From Moraxella sp. (lineage in GTDB: Bacteria > Pseudomonadota > Gammaproteobacteria > Pseudomonadales > Moraxellaceae): a DNA stretch of 41,484 bases. Every line of letters starts with the position of its first letter. Position 1 is the stretch's first letter. The position numbers and the translations under genes were made by a program. The stretch lies in the NCBI RefSeq assembly GCF_030525845.1, contig NZ_JAUNDY010000015.1, positions 1 through 41,484 on the forward strand, given 5' to 3'. The notes beneath the pieces are model-generated. The model did not search any database, had not been told where the DNA came from, and saw nothing but the letters and a program-made list of their open reading frames with translations. Of this stretch, positions 1 through 9,423 are shown piece by piece.

Positions 1-1
1 T

Positions 2-3000
2 AGAAAACAAGCTGAGGAGGAAGCCAGAAAGAAAGCCGAAGAAGAGGCAAAACGCCAAGAAGCTGAACGCCTACAAAAAGAGCAAGCCGTTCTTGACAAG
101 GTTAATAAAGCCATCGCTGCCACCAAAAATGCAGCGGATGCTCTTGCCAACGCCCAAAACACGGCAAATACCGCAACAGGTCAAGCAAGCAACATCGCCA
201 CCGCCCAAGATGCAATTAATAACGCCAACACCGCCTACCAACAGGCAAACAACGCCATCAACGAGGCTAGCACCGCCCTATCCCAAGCCGAGCAGGCTTT
301 GCAAGATGCCAAAAATGCCAATGCCAGCGATGAAGTTATCGCCAAAGCCGAACAAGCTGTTGCTGACGCTCAAAATGCCATCGCTGACGCTCAAAATGTT
401 CGCACCCAAGCTGACAATGCTCGCAAATTAGCAGAACAAACTCAGCAGGCTGAAAAAGAAAAAGCAGAACAAGAGCAAGCTCAAAAAGAGCAAGCAGAAA
501 AAGACAAACTCCAACAAATCATTAACACAGCAAATACCGCTCAAAACACAGCAAATAACGCTTTGACCGATCTAAATAACGCCAAAGCACTTGCTGATAC
601 CGCAGATACTCAGTCTCAAAAGCTCATTACTACCGAGCAGGCACTAGATAACGCCCAAAAAGCTCTGACAGATGCAACTGCTGCCGAAAAAATCGCCCAA
701 GAAGCACTTGACAAGGCAAAACAAGCTCTGGTAGATGCTGAGGCTGTTAGTGCTGACAACGAAGCAATTACAGCCGCCAAAAATGCCGTAGCTAAGGCAG
801 AAGAAGCCCTGCAAGTTGCTCAAACCATCAAAACCCAAGCAGAAGGCATCAGCGAGCAGGTTGCAACCACCGAAGCCAAAGCCTATGTCGCCCCTATCAA
901 AGACGACATCATCAAGCAAAACAAACCTGATTACACTCGCACGACATCTGACAAGCTCATTGCTGCCCAACCTACACCTAGCGCTGACACCCTGACAGGC
1001 TACGCCGTCATGGATGACATGGTAGATGGTGAGGTTATTACCAATAAAACAGAGGCATTTTATGGTCTAAATCAACTTGATTATGCCAAAAAACTCCATG
1101 AACTCAAAACCACCATCGACACCACCGATTTGGCGGTTGGTATTATTGATACTGGCATAGACCCCAACAACTCTGATATGGTAGGGGCAAACCTTAGTGG
1201 CAACAACCTAGTCGCTTGCTCAGATGGCAGTCTAGGCACCCCGTGCATAGAGTCTTACGACTACACCAAATTTACCCCAGACCACCCACACGGTTCTCAG
1301 ATGGCTGCTATTATCGCAGGCAATAACGGCATGACCAATGCCACGATTTATTCATACTCCGATGGTCATGACCCACAAACACTTAGCGAATTTGCAGGCA
1401 ATAACGATAATGAGTTTATTGCCATGTCCAGAATTTACGACCAAAGCGGTGGCAAAGCTAAAATATTTAACAACTCATGGGGTTATATTTCTGAATCTGC
1501 CGACAAGGATGAATGGCTAACGTACGCCAAAACTCTTACCAATGGTACAGATACCGAAAATAGCCGAGACATCAGCGTACGTGCCATTCACGACCTTATC
1601 ATAAATAAAGACGCTCTACTTGTCCATGCCACAGGCAACGAGGGCGAGAACGACACTTATGGCGAACGCCTAATTCCTACGCTAAACCCCGAGTTTAAGC
1701 GAGGATTTTTGGCAGTGTCTGCCCCTCGTGAGGACTTTGCCGAAGCCAACCACTGTGGACGAGCTGCCGAGTGGTGTGTGTCCGCCCCCTCTACTTCGTA
1801 TAGCTACAAAAACAGTAGCGAACCAGAATACTATCAAGGCACCTCGCCTGCCACCGCACGTGTTACAGGCACCGCCCTATTGGTCAAGGGGGCTTATCCA
1901 TGGATGAAAAACAAAAACTTGGTCGAGAGTATTTTAAGTACTGCCAAAGACTTTGATGACATTAAAGCTGCAAACCCTACCTATCAGTCGTTACAAGTAG
2001 TGCCAGAAACCGCACTAGACCCCAATAAAGAAACCTACGTTTCCGAAGATGAAAATGGCAATAAGGTATTCCTCCAAGCTGTTGATACGGCATGGCTTAA
2101 CCGCACCATCGTCAATAACATCGGTGGCAAAAACATCACTCACGAAAGTGGCTGGGGCTTACTTGATACAGTCGCCGCCACACAAGGCTATGGTGGATTC
2201 TACTGGAATGATGTTGAGTTAGATACCACAGGTACAGATGTATCGGTATTTTCAAATAACATCAAAGGCGATTTTGGTTTTACCAAAGCAGGTAGTGGCA
2301 AACTTGTCCTCACAGGCGACAACACCTATAAGGGCGACACCATCATCAGCGGTGGCACCCTAGAAATTAACGGCAATAATAGCGCCTCCACTGTTCAACT
2401 CCAAAACGGCGAGCTGACCGGTTATGGCACATCAGGTAGTGTCGTACAAACAGGCGGTGCGGTAAATAACGAGGGCAATCTTACCATCGATGGCAACTAT
2501 ACGATGAATGAGAATGCCACCTTTAAAGCCAAATTTGGTAACCTCCTTACCGTAACCAATCAAGCAAAAGTCGCTGGCACACTCGACCTGTACGATGAAG
2601 TCCAGCAAACCGAACCACTTATTACCGCCTCAGGTTCAAAAACCACCGTACTTAGAGCCAAAGAGCTTAGTGGGGAGTTTACCAATGCCAAATCCAGTAA
2701 CGCCCTATTTGACATCATTAAGGTGGAATATAGTGGCACGGTGGGGCAAGACGGCGTAACCACACCAAACGCCACCCAAAAAACAGACGTGGTCGTTAGC
2801 GCCAAGCGTAACGAACTAAGTAGCGTAGGTAGCAGCGCCTCGCAAAGTGCAGGACGTGCCACCGTTGAACGTAATCTTGATAAGGTACTAACTTCACTAG
2901 ATATCAAAGACAGCGCAGGCACGCTGACCGCTAGCGAAAAAGCCTTTGCCACAAACCTTGCAAACGTTGTTTCATCTGTTACCAACAAAACACTACTTAG

Positions 3001-3937
3001 CACAACTGGCACGCCTGCCGTGATTGACAATCGCTACAACGAAGCGATGTTCGGCTTTGATCCAGCATTTTATGCCAATAACGCCGTACACACCATCGAA
3101 CAAAGTAACACTCAGGCCACCAATTTTGCCAAAAGTATGGCGGATAACCCAAATGGCTTATGGCTAAACAGCACCTACCAAGAGTACGCACTTGAACTGC
3201 CAAGTAGCGATAGCGAGCGTGAGGTACGCAACCAGAGCATTGGCGTTGCCAAGACAGGCGAACGTGTGGGTGCTGGTTTACAGCTTGATTTGGGTCGTCT
3301 AGATTTAGACGAGCGAAATGGTAGCACCAAACACAGCGTAGACACTAATGCTGTTGCCTTGACATTGGGTGTAAGCACCGACATCGCCCAAAAAGCCAAA
3401 GGCACATTGTGGGCAAAAGCAGGCGTCCTAGAAAGCCAAGCCCAAAACAACACTCGTGATAAGCACAAATATGACGGCAATATCTATGCTGGCGGTGTTC
3501 ATGTAGGCACAACCTACTCGCCTAGTGGCAATGTCAAAATCAAGCCCTATGCAGGTGTAAGCTACCACCAATATCAGCACAAAAGCGGTGCGTTTGATGA
3601 TGGGGTCAGCCTCATCAAGGACATTGATGCAACACGCTGGCAAGGTACTGTGGGTGTGGATACCGAGTATCAAATTAACCCACAATGGCAAATCAAGGCA
3701 GGCATTCAATACGATAACGCCTTTGAACAAGATGCCAAAGTTACCAGCTCCTATACAGGTACCGACACCAATCTTGACTTTGATGCATGGGATACAGGCA
3801 AAGACAAAATCCAAGCCACCATCGGCACAAGCTATCAGATTGACTCACGCAACCGTATCAGCCTAGATTATGAACACTTTGAGAGTGAAAAATCAGACGG
3901 CGACCGTGTGCAACTGACCATATCCAGCCGATTCTAA
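2..3937 (+). CDS. S8 subtilase autotransporter with N-terminal coiled coil (5' truncated)
   Basis: The frame is open from base 2, so the gene starts before the window; 1311 residues are visible. Residues 1 to about 290 (numbered from the first codon seen) are rich in Ala, Gln, Glu, Lys and Asn and read as a long coiled coil. A subtilisin-like domain follows, with Asp383 in GIIDTGID, His430 in HPHGSQ and Ser615 in GTSPATA, so the catalytic triad is complete. Around 757-793 is a passenger-associated repeat (GSGKLVLTGDNTY...GGTLEING). About the last 260 residues form the type V autotransporter beta-barrel, ending in Phe (ISSRF). In this family the barrel inserts in the outer membrane and the protease is displayed or released to process surface proteins (NalP, SphB1 and Ssp are relatives). 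The signal peptide is not visible. A coiled coil ahead of the protease is unusual in my knowledge of the family. The substrate is unknown. Confidence 0.93.
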   Translation, partial: RKQAEEEARKKAEEEAKRQEAERLQKEQAVLDKVNKAIAATKNAADALANAQNTANTATGQASNIATAQDAINNANTAYQQANNAINEASTALSQAEQALQDAKNANASDEVIAKAEQAVADAQNAIADAQNVRTQADNARKLAEQTQQAEKEKAEQEQAQKEQAEKDKLQQIINTANTAQNTANNALTDLNNAKALADTADTQSQKLITTEQALDNAQKALTDATAAEKIAQEALDKAKQALVDAEAVSADNEAITAAKNAVAKAEEALQVAQTIKTQAEGISEQVATTEAKAYVAPIKDDIIKQNKPDYTRTTSDKLIAAQPTPSADTLTGYAVMDDMVDGEVITNKTEAFYGLNQLDYAKKLHELKTTIDTTDLAVGIIDTGIDPNNSDMVGANLSGNNLVACSDGSLGTPCIESYDYTKFTPDHPHGSQMAAIIAGNNGMTNATIYSYSDGHDPQTLSEFAGNNDNEFIAMSRIYDQSGGKAKIFNNSWGYISESADKDEWLTYAKTLTNGTDTENSRDISVRAIHDLIINKDALLVHATGNEGENDTYGERLIPTLNPEFKRGFLAVSAPREDFAEANHCGRAAEWCVSAPSTSYSYKNSSEPEYYQGTSPATARVTGTALLVKGAYPWMKNKNLVESILSTAKDFDDIKAANPTYQSLQVVPETALDPNKETYVSEDENGNKVFLQAVDTAWLNRTIVNNIGGKNITHESGWGLLDTVAATQGYGGFYWNDVELDTTGTDVSVFSNNIKGDFGFTKAGSGKLVLTGDNTYKGDTIISGGTLEINGNNSASTVQLQNGELTGYGTSGSVVQTGGAVNNEGNLTIDGNYTMNENATFKAKFGNLLTVTNQAKVAGTLDLYDEVQQTEPLITASGSKTTVLRAKELSGEFTNAKSSNALFDIIKVEYSGTVGQDGVTTPNATQKTDVVVSAKRNELSSVGSSASQSAGRATVERNLDKVLTSLDIKDSAGTLTASEKAFATNLANVVSSVTNKTLLSTTGTPAVIDNRYNEAMFGFDPAFYANNAVHTIEQSNTQATNFAKSMADNPNGLWLNSTYQEYALELPSSDSEREVRNQSIGVAKTGERVGAGLQLDLGRLDLDERNGSTKHSVDTNAVALTLGVSTDIAQKAKGTLWAKAGVLESQAQNNTRDKHKYDGNIYAGGVHVGTTYSPSGNVKIKPYAGVSYHQYQHKSGAFDDGVSLIKDIDATRWQGTVGVDTEYQINPQWQIKAGIQYDNAFEQDAKVTSSYTGTDTNLDFDAWDTGKDKIQATIGTSYQIDSRNRISLDYEHFESEKSDGDRVQLTISSRF

Positions 3938-3944
3938 TCCCAAC

Positions 3945-3972
3945 AAAAAACGGTTCTGATGAACCGTTTTTT
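3945..3972. terminator. Bidirectional rho-independent terminator
   Basis: CGGTTC and GAACCG arms surround a TGAT loop, with an A6 run before and a T6 run after, so it can stop transcription from both sides. It lies between the convergent autotransporter and TSUP permease genes. Confidence 0.85.
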
Positions 3973-3984
3973 ATGTCTGTATTT

Positions 3985-4746
3985 TTATAAAATCCGAATG
4001 CCCTGAATGAGTGCATAAATCCCCAACGCCAAAAGCACCACCGAAATCACATGCCCAAAAACTTCTTGGGAAAGTCTATTCCGCACCTTTGACCCCAGAT
4101 ACACAAATACCATAGAAATGGCAATCACAATACCCAGCATTGCCATTTGTTTTTGGCTAAACTGCATGATGAGTGGCGTGAGTGTAAATAGCTGAATAAC
4201 TTTGGTAATCAAAATACTCATGTTATTGATGATGACCATGTCTTGTTTTTGGCGGTCAGTCCCCAAAAGATAAATCATCAAAAACGCCACAATCGCATTC
4301 GTAACACCACCAACCACACCCACAATAAATCCTGCGATGGACATGGTTTTTTTGTCTTTTTTAAATTTGATTTTAAATTTGCTGTATTGGGTGGCGATAT
4401 AGACAATCAGCGTAACACCCAAAAAGATTTTTAAATAACTGTCAGGGAAAAGCAACAACAACCGAACGCCAACCAATCCCCCCAAAAAGCTCATGACAAA
4501 TAACCAAAAATACTCTTTGCCGTATTTAATCATATTGCCAATAATCGTGCCACCCGTACGGAGCATGATGAGGTTTAAAATAATACACGGCACGATGACC
4601 ATCGCCACTGCAATTTTTAAAGGGTAAAAACTGGCAATAATCGCCGTACCAACAATGGGATAACCAAACCCTGCCACCCCATGAAGCAATGCCCCAAGCA
4701 CAAAAAATACCATGATAATCCAATCATGGGTTTCAAAATCAAACAT
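3985..4746 (-). CDS. TSUP (TauE/SafE) family membrane permease
   Basis: A 253-residue hydrophobic protein with about eight membrane segments. It has the glycine-rich repeats of the TSUP family near each half (LHGVAGFGYPIVGTA and GFIVGVVGGVTNAI). The family exports or imports small sulfur or organic anions across the inner membrane (sulfite, sulfoacetate, thiosulfate); the substrate cannot be read from sequence. I chose the ATG at 4744-4746 because AGGTGG sits five bases upstream. The frame extends to a TTG at 4774-4776, but that has no ribosome binding site. The gene converges on the autotransporter and shares its terminator. Confidence 0.8.
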   Translation of the reverse strand: MFDFETHDWIIMVFFVLGALLHGVAGFGYPIVGTAIIASFYPLKIAVAMVIVPCIILNLIMLRTGGTIIGNMIKYGKEYFWLFVMSFLGGLVGVRLLLLFPDSYLKIFLGVTLIVYIATQYSKFKIKFKKDKKTMSIAGFIVGVVGGVTNAIVAFLMIYLLGTDRQKQDMVIINNMSILITKVIQLFTLTPLIMQFSQKQMAMLGIVIAISMVFVYLGSKVRNRLSQEVFGHVISVVLLALGIYALIQGIRIL

Positions 4747-4879
4747 AAGCCACCTATTGACATTCAAAGATGGCAAATTATCGCAAAATTATCATAAAAA
4801 GTAATATTCATGATTTTCTACCTTATATTCTAAAAATGAATAAACAAGAACCCAAACCACACCAACCCACTTTTTGCAC

Positions 4880-4911
4880 AAAAAAATAACACCCCAAAGG
4901 TGGGGCGTTAT
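4880..4911 (-). terminator. Terminator of mdh
   Basis: Read on the minus strand, AACGCCCCA and TGGGGTGTT form a stem with one G.U pair around a short loop. It is followed by a run of seven T, just after the mdh stop codon. Confidence 0.8.
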
Positions 4912-4928
4912 CAGATAAATTCACCAAA

Positions 4929-5915
4929 TTATAGCAAATGAGCAATCGCATCACGCTCTTCGGTCAGCTCTTTTAGTGTAATATCAATACGTTCTTGGCT
5001 AAATGTGTCAATTTCTAAGCCTTGAACGATTTTGTATTCACCGTTTTCGCAGGTAACAGGGAAGCCAAACATCACACCCTCTGGAATACCATAAGAGCCA
5101 TCCGATGGGATACCCATGGTTACCCATTCACCGTTTGTACCCAATGCCCAATCACGCATATGGTCAATGGCAGCATTGGCAGCAGAAGCAGCAGACGATA
5201 GACCACGAGCCTCAATGATGGCAGCACCACGCTTACCAACGGTCGGTAGGAACACATTGGCGTTCCATTCTTGGTCGTTAATCATCTCTTTAACAGACTC
5301 GCCATTGATGGTGGCAAAACGATAGTCAGCGTACATGGTTGGGCTATGGTTACCCCAAACGGTCAAGTTTTTGATGTCTTTGACCGCTTTGCCTGTTTTT
5401 TTGGCAACTTGGGTCAAGGCACGGTTGTGGTCAAGGCGTAGCATGGCGGTGAAGTTTTTCGCTGGCAAATCAGGGGCAGACTTCATGGCAATGTAGGCAT
5501 TGGTGTTGGCAGGGTTACCAACCACCAAAACTTTGACATCACGGCTGGCGTGGTCGTTTAGGGCTTTGCCTTGTACGGTGAAGATTTTGGCGTTTTCTTG
5601 CAAAAGGTCGGCACGCTCCATGCCCGGTCCACGAGGTCTAGCACCCACCAGTAGGGCATAATCAGCATCTTTGAACGCCACATTTGGGTCGTCTGTACCA
5701 ATCACATCGTGCAAAAGTGGGAATGCACAGTCATCAAGCTCCATAATTACGCCTTGTAGGGCTTGCTGAGCTTTTTCGTTAGGAATTTCAAGAAGTTGTA
5801 GAATGACGGGTTGGTCTTTGCCCAGCATTTCGCCAGAGGCAATGCGAAACAGTAGGCTATAACCGATTTGACCTGCGGCACCAGTTACCGCAACACGAAC
5901 GGGTTGTTTACTCAT
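4929..5915 (-). CDS. mdh: Malate dehydrogenase (NAD-dependent)
   Basis: A 328-residue cytoplasmic TCA-cycle enzyme that oxidises malate to oxaloacetate with NAD. The N-terminal Rossmann loop [11 protein letters not shown], the [13 protein letters not shown] substrate-binding segment, [16 protein letters not shown] and the catalytic-histidine region WGNHSP are all present. Length and motifs fit the cytosolic-type MDH subfamily found in many beta- and gammaproteobacteria, not the E. coli 312-residue type. AAGGAT lies eight bases before the ATG. It stands alone, with its own terminator, downstream of the minus-strand MNIO operon. Confidence 0.97.
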   Translation of the reverse strand: MSKQPVRVAVTGAAGQIGYSLLFRIASGEMLGKDQPVILQLLEIPNEKAQQALQGVIMELDDCAFPLLHDVIGTDDPNVAFKDADYALLVGARPRGPGMERADLLQENAKIFTVQGKALNDHASRDVKVLVVGNPANTNAYIAMKSAPDLPAKNFTAMLRLDHNRALTQVAKKTGKAVKDIKNLTVWGNHSPTMYADYRFATINGESVKEMINDQEWNANVFLPTVGKRGAAIIEARGLSSAASAANAAIDHMRDWALGTNGEWVTMGIPSDGSYGIPEGVMFGFPVTCENGEYKIVQGLEIDTFSQERIDITLKELTEERDAIAHLL

Positions 5916-6090
5916 AATACTATCCTTAAAAATTGGGGAATAATTTTGCGATTAAAAACCATTTAAAATCTGCAAAATCGCCCTAGTTTAGCACTTTTTT
6001 GGGGTGCTTGCAAAGGTTTTTTGCTGTCTGTCGCCACGCAAATTGGGCTTTTATGAGTTTTATTGTTATTTATGAATGCTAGTGCCTTCA

Positions 6091-6276
6091 TTATTCCTCT
6101 TTATGCTTTTTGATAATTTGTTTTAAGGTTTGATTGTTTTTATCAAATTGTTTGCAATTTGGGCACATCATCAAATGAAATTTCAGCGTGATTTTTTGCG
6201 ACCATGTTAAAGGCTCTTCTTGCGACAAACTTGCAAGCTGGGTAATTTTTTGGCAATTTTTTAGTTGTTTCATCAT
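6091..6276 (-). CDS. Zinc-finger anti-sigma-like peptide (ZAS, HX3CX2C)
   Basis: A 61-residue protein with His34, Cys38 and Cys41 in FHLMMCPNC, the HX3CX2C motif of zinc-binding anti-sigma factors, and a further Cys8 that could complete the metal site. It has no membrane segment, so it would be a cytoplasmic, redox-sensitive type of anti-sigma. It follows the ECF sigma gene directly: the sigma TAG stop lies inside this gene's ribosome binding site (AGGTGG), followed by tandem ATGATG. That coupling is typical of sigma/anti-sigma pairs. An earlier GTG at 6282 is possible. Family knowledge suggests oxidation or metal exchange at the Cys residues releases the sigma factor; this is inference here. 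Confidence 0.75.
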   Translation of the reverse strand: MMKQLKNCQKITQLASLSQEEPLTWSQKITLKFHLMMCPNCKQFDKNNQTLKQIIKKHKEE

Positions 6277-6282
6277 ATCCAC

Positions 6283-6870
6283 CTACACAAACCATTTTGC
6301 CGACAAACACATTTGCAACCTTAATCTTGCCCTGTATAATAATACATATAAATTTTGACGAGTGATGTTTAGGTTTTGGCAAATCTCATCACTGCCTAAT
6401 TCTATATACTCTTTCATTAAAAAAGCCCTTGCCTGTTCTTTGGGTAGATTTTCTAAACATATTTCAAGTACTTGCCAAAATTCATTATTTTCAGCATTGT
6501 GATGAGGGTTTTGCCAACTGTCATCAAACGCATTGGGAGAGACGCCTTGTTGCCAATGCCCAATTTCATCAAACAGTGTGGCCAAAAACATTTCATCATC
6601 ATATTCATCATTGATTTGACTTAGATGGGTATATCTTTTATTTTGGCGAATAAAGTCAGCAATTTTATTTTTTAAAATGGCAAAAACCCAAGTTTTAAAG
6701 GTAGATTTACCCTGAAAACTATCAGCATATTTTAAAGCATTTACCAGAGCATCTTGGACGACATCTTTGGCATGTTGTTCGTTGTCAAGCTGATTATAAG
6801 CAAAAGAAAACATGGACTCATATATTTCCTCCATACCGTCTTTATCAAAATGATGTAAGTTATTTGTCAT
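6283..6870 (-). CDS. ECF-type RNA polymerase sigma factor
   Basis: 195 residues with sigma region 2 (helices around residues 15-80, including FKTWVFAILKNKIADFIR) and region 4 (about 137-185, LPKEQARAF and ITRQNLYVLLYRARLRL), joined by an acidic linker. No region 1 or 3 is present, so it is a group 4 (ECF) sigma. The start overlaps the end of the DoxX gene by 11 bases and the stop abuts the zinc-finger anti-sigma gene, so all are one transcript. Sigma factors of this type are often found with DUF692/DUF2063 operons. It most likely activates the operon's own promoter near 11744-11773. Confidence 0.88.
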   Translation of the reverse strand: MTNNLHHFDKDGMEEIYESMFSFAYNQLDNEQHAKDVVQDALVNALKYADSFQGKSTFKTWVFAILKNKIADFIRQNKRYTHLSQINDEYDDEMFLATLFDEIGHWQQGVSPNAFDDSWQNPHHNAENNEFWQVLEICLENLPKEQARAFLMKEYIELGSDEICQNLNITRQNLYVLLYRARLRLQMCLSAKWFV

Positions 6871-7498
6871 TGTTCACTTTCTTAAAAACCCAATAATCAA
6901 TACTCAAAAACCGTCCTGCCCCATAAATAATCAACACCAAAAGCATGATAAAATAAGTCATGCCAAACTCAATGCCGTTATTTAAAATGACAAAATTACC
7001 AGTTTCGGTAAGCCAATCATAATTGCCGTGCGTTTGCAGGATTTCACGGGCTTTATTTAGTCTTTGAGCTGCTTGTACTGAGTTGTCCAAACTTGCTTGA
7101 CCAAAACCACCAAAAAGCTGGGCAATGCTTGTGCTAGGGTCGGTAGGGGTAATGGCATGCCAGCCGTTTTTGAGATGCACCGTCATCATCGCCACCGCCA
7201 TAGTGATGGCAAGCATTATACCAAATAAGCGAGTTGCCAACCCAAAAAGTAGTGCCACACCGCCCACAAGTTCGGCGATAATCACCACAACCACCCAAAA
7301 TGATGCAAAAGGCAGTCCAAGTCCCCACTCACTATTACCAAACCAATTGACCGTACTCTCAAAATTTTGATATTTATTTAGCCCTGCCATGATAAATACA
7401 GGAGCAAGATATAAACGAATGACAAAAAGTGCCAATACGTCAAAACTTTTTAATCTATCAGTCAAAACCAAATAATGATGTGTAAATTTTTTTATCAT
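6860..7498 (-). CDS. DoxX-family membrane protein of the MNIO operon (HvfD-like)
   Basis: 212 residues with about four membrane helices. It opens with a short cytoplasmic segment followed by VIRLYLAPVFIMAGLNKYQNF, which matches the DoxX start pattern (R...G..K...F). The ATG at 7496-7498 overlaps the TGA of the DUF2063 gene (ATGA), showing translational coupling; this is preferred over an in-frame ATG at 7514-7516. Compared with a typical 130-150-residue DoxX there is a loop of roughly 50 residues between helices 3 and 4. DoxX proteins accompany DUF692/DUF2063 pairs in many proteobacteria. Their biochemical role is unclear; a redox or export role at the inner membrane is inference. Confidence 0.82.
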   Translation of the reverse strand: MIKKFTHHYLVLTDRLKSFDVLALFVIRLYLAPVFIMAGLNKYQNFESTVNWFGNSEWGLGLPFASFWVVVVIIAELVGGVALLFGLATRLFGIMLAITMAVAMMTVHLKNGWHAITPTDPSTSIAQLFGGFGQASLDNSVQAAQRLNKAREILQTHGNYDWLTETGNFVILNNGIEFGMTYFIMLLVLIIYGAGRFLSIDYWVFKKVNNDK

Positions 7499-8280
7499 GA
7501 ATGCTCCACATAACATACTTGATTATCAATCATGGTCGTCATTAATTCATCAAATGAAGAGTCAATCATGGATAACACCTCATCATTTAATTCAAAAGTT
7601 TTTTGTAATGCGTCAAGCAATTCATCACGATGAATATAAACAACACCTTGATTTGCTTTTTCTTGCAAAAATGTCAAAACCACAAAACTAAGCTGATTGA
7701 TACTCATAAAAGCGGTTTTATGTTTATCATCATTTTTGCGGTAGACAATGATAAAATTAGGCTGTTTTTCTTTTGGTAAAAAAGATACACCAATATCAGA
7801 TACCGCCCATTCATAATATAAAATTTGAACCGTTGGATTCATCAAGATGGTGTGATGATTATCTATTAGACAAGGTTTGGGATTGGTATTTGGCAGATTA
7901 TCTACATACAGCTCAATCCATTCATAATGGGCAAGCTCTCCCAAAAATAAAGGCAAATCAAATCTTGATAGTACCTCATCGGTCAAATACGCCACAAACT
8001 GTTCGTTAATCTGACTAAAATAGGGGCTTGCCATGTCACCATGTTTGAGAAAATCTTTGATGAGATTTTGCCAAATTTCTATTCCAAAATGATTTTGGAC
8101 GATTTGGCGACATATGGGAAAACATTGATTGACAAAGCCTGAAACATTATTATAAATCAAACTTTGGTATAACCTACCGACACGATTTGGCACATTATCT
8201 GTGTCATCATGGCGTTGTTTACGAATATAATCACCAAATTGACTCTGAAAAGCACGCAGATTGGGAATTTTGTCAATCAT
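7495..8280 (-). CDS. hvfC: DUF2063 partner protein of the MNIO (HvfC/BufC-like)
   Basis: 261 residues. The N-terminal 90 or so carry the DUF2063 pattern, with an FQSQFGDYIR start and QSLIYNNVSGFVNQCFPICRQIV. The C-terminal part is a more variable alpha/beta domain. In characterised systems this protein pairs with the DUF692 enzyme and helps it bind the precursor peptide. The gene starts two bases after the stop of the MNIO gene and overlaps the DoxX gene by ATGA, so the proteins are probably made in fixed ratio. No catalytic residues are expected. Assignment rests on the N-terminal pattern plus gene order. Confidence 0.85.
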   Translation of the reverse strand: MIDKIPNLRAFQSQFGDYIRKQRHDDTDNVPNRVGRLYQSLIYNNVSGFVNQCFPICRQIVQNHFGIEIWQNLIKDFLKHGDMASPYFSQINEQFVAYLTDEVLSRFDLPLFLGELAHYEWIELYVDNLPNTNPKPCLIDNHHTILMNPTVQILYYEWAVSDIGVSFLPKEKQPNFIIVYRKNDDKHKTAFMSINQLSFVVLTFLQEKANQGVVYIHRDELLDALQKTFELNDEVLSMIDSSFDELMTTMIDNQVCYVEHS

Positions 8281-8282
8281 TT

Positions 8283-9188
8283 TTATGCCAATTTAAAGGT
8301 GGACTGATATTTGTGTTTTTGTTGGACTTCACGGATAAAATTCACTTCACTAATGAGTTCGCCAAGCTCTGGGAAGTTAAAATCACGCTCCAAACAAGTA
8401 GGGATTTTATCAGCCGTTTTACCAGTTTTGTCAAAAATCAGCCCATAAGCGTCATTTAACAACTCCCAAACACGCTCCACCACGCTGTCGCCATGCGTAT
8501 CCACAATCAATCCATCATCATCCACATAATGTCCTGCCACGTGCAAATAGCAGGTGCGTTCAAGAGGTAATTCACGCAGATACTGATGTGGGTCAAAACC
8601 AAAATTTTGGCTATTGACAAAAATGTTATTGACATCTAAATGCAGCAAACAATCCGCCTCCGCCACCACTGCCGAGATAAACTCACTATCCGACATCTGG
8701 CTTTGGGGTGGTAGATAATAGTACGAGGCATTTTCTATGCCGATTTGGGTGCCCAAAATGTCTTGGACTTGTTTGATGCGATCAGCCACCCAAAATACCG
8801 CCTCATCAGTACAAGGAATGGGCAACAAGTCATACAAATGCCCTTTATCATCACTGCACCAAGACAGATGTTCGGTAAACAGATTCATGCCATGCGAGTG
8901 CATGAACTGCTTGATGTTTTTGACGTGAGCGACATCAAGCTCTTTTGATGAGCCAATGGACAATGACAAACCATGACAAATAAAATCAAAACGCTCGGTA
9001 TAGGCTCTTAATGTTTTATCAAAACGTCCGCCCATTTGCCCTGCCGAATTAATCCAGTTTTCGGGCGAAACTTCAAAAAAATCAATCTGATTTAGATGAT
9101 GAACCGCATTTATGTCATCAAATGACATTTGGGGCAATAACTCACGGCGAAAACCCAAGCCTGCACCAGATAAAGTTTTGTTTGTCAT
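8283..9188 (-). CDS. hvfB: DUF692 multinuclear non-heme iron oxygenase (MNIO, HvfB/BufB-like)
   Basis: 301 residues spanning a full DUF692 TIM barrel. Putative metal ligands and their contexts are His72 (ICHGLSLS), Glu106-His107 (FTEHLSW), Glu152-Asn153 (GIENASYY), Asp185-Asn187 (HLDVNN), His216 and His220 (LHVAGH), Asp230-His232-Asp234 (DTHGD) and Glu268 (LERDF), in the expected order and spacing. The family uses two or three iron ions and oxygen to rewrite cysteines in ribosomally made peptides, forming oxazolone-thioamide or thiooxazole groups that bind copper. The likely substrate is the EGKCG-rich peptide at 11274-11690, encoded first in the same gene run. The ribosome binding site is weak (GGAAAA). 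Confidence 0.93.
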   Translation of the reverse strand: MTNKTLSGAGLGFRRELLPQMSFDDINAVHHLNQIDFFEVSPENWINSAGQMGGRFDKTLRAYTERFDFICHGLSLSIGSSKELDVAHVKNIKQFMHSHGMNLFTEHLSWCSDDKGHLYDLLPIPCTDEAVFWVADRIKQVQDILGTQIGIENASYYYLPPQSQMSDSEFISAVVAEADCLLHLDVNNIFVNSQNFGFDPHQYLRELPLERTCYLHVAGHYVDDDGLIVDTHGDSVVERVWELLNDAYGLIFDKTGKTADKIPTCLERDFNFPELGELISEVNFIREVQQKHKYQSTFKLA

Positions 9189-9204
9189 GGTTTATTTTTT
9201 CCAA

Positions 9205-9414
9205 TTATTGAGGTTTATTATCATCGCTGTGGCACGTTTTACAAGTACTCATGCCCAAAAGATGATAAATGGGACAAAAATTAATCAAACCTGTCAAAAG
9301 TGGTACAAGTCCAATCACGCCCCACCAAGAACCAAAGGCAACACCCAAGCCAATAATGACCACACCCAAAACGATGCGTGCGATTTTGTCAGGTTTACCG
9401 ACATTGATTTTCAT
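9205..9414 (-). CDS. DUF2892 / YgaP-like transmembrane peptide
   Basis: 69 residues with an opening typical of DUF2892 (MKINVGKPDKIARIVLG) and two membrane helices separated by a Trp-Gly turn. The C-terminal half contains NFCPIYHLLG and CKTC. In E. coli YgaP the same domain is fused behind a rhodanese domain. Here it is a separate gene that starts nine bases after the stop of a rhodanese gene (9424-9810), with AGGGG as ribosome binding site. A role in sulfur or redox handling at the inner membrane is inferred from that link. The CxxC at the end could carry a persulfide or metal. Confidence 0.82.
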   Translation of the reverse strand: MKINVGKPDKIARIVLGVVIIGLGVAFGSWWGVIGLVPLLTGLINFCPIYHLLGMSTCKTCHSDDNKPQ

Positions 9415-9423
9415 GGCAATCCC

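Noticed and set aside
1-900. Repeats at the start considered as a CRISPR or satellite array
   Set aside because: They are in-frame, degenerate and coding for a coiled coil; no constant repeat with unique spacers.
2560-3814. Several long minus-strand frames inside the autotransporter
   Set aside because: They are shadows of the barrel and passenger coding sequence, with no start signals and no recognisable domains.
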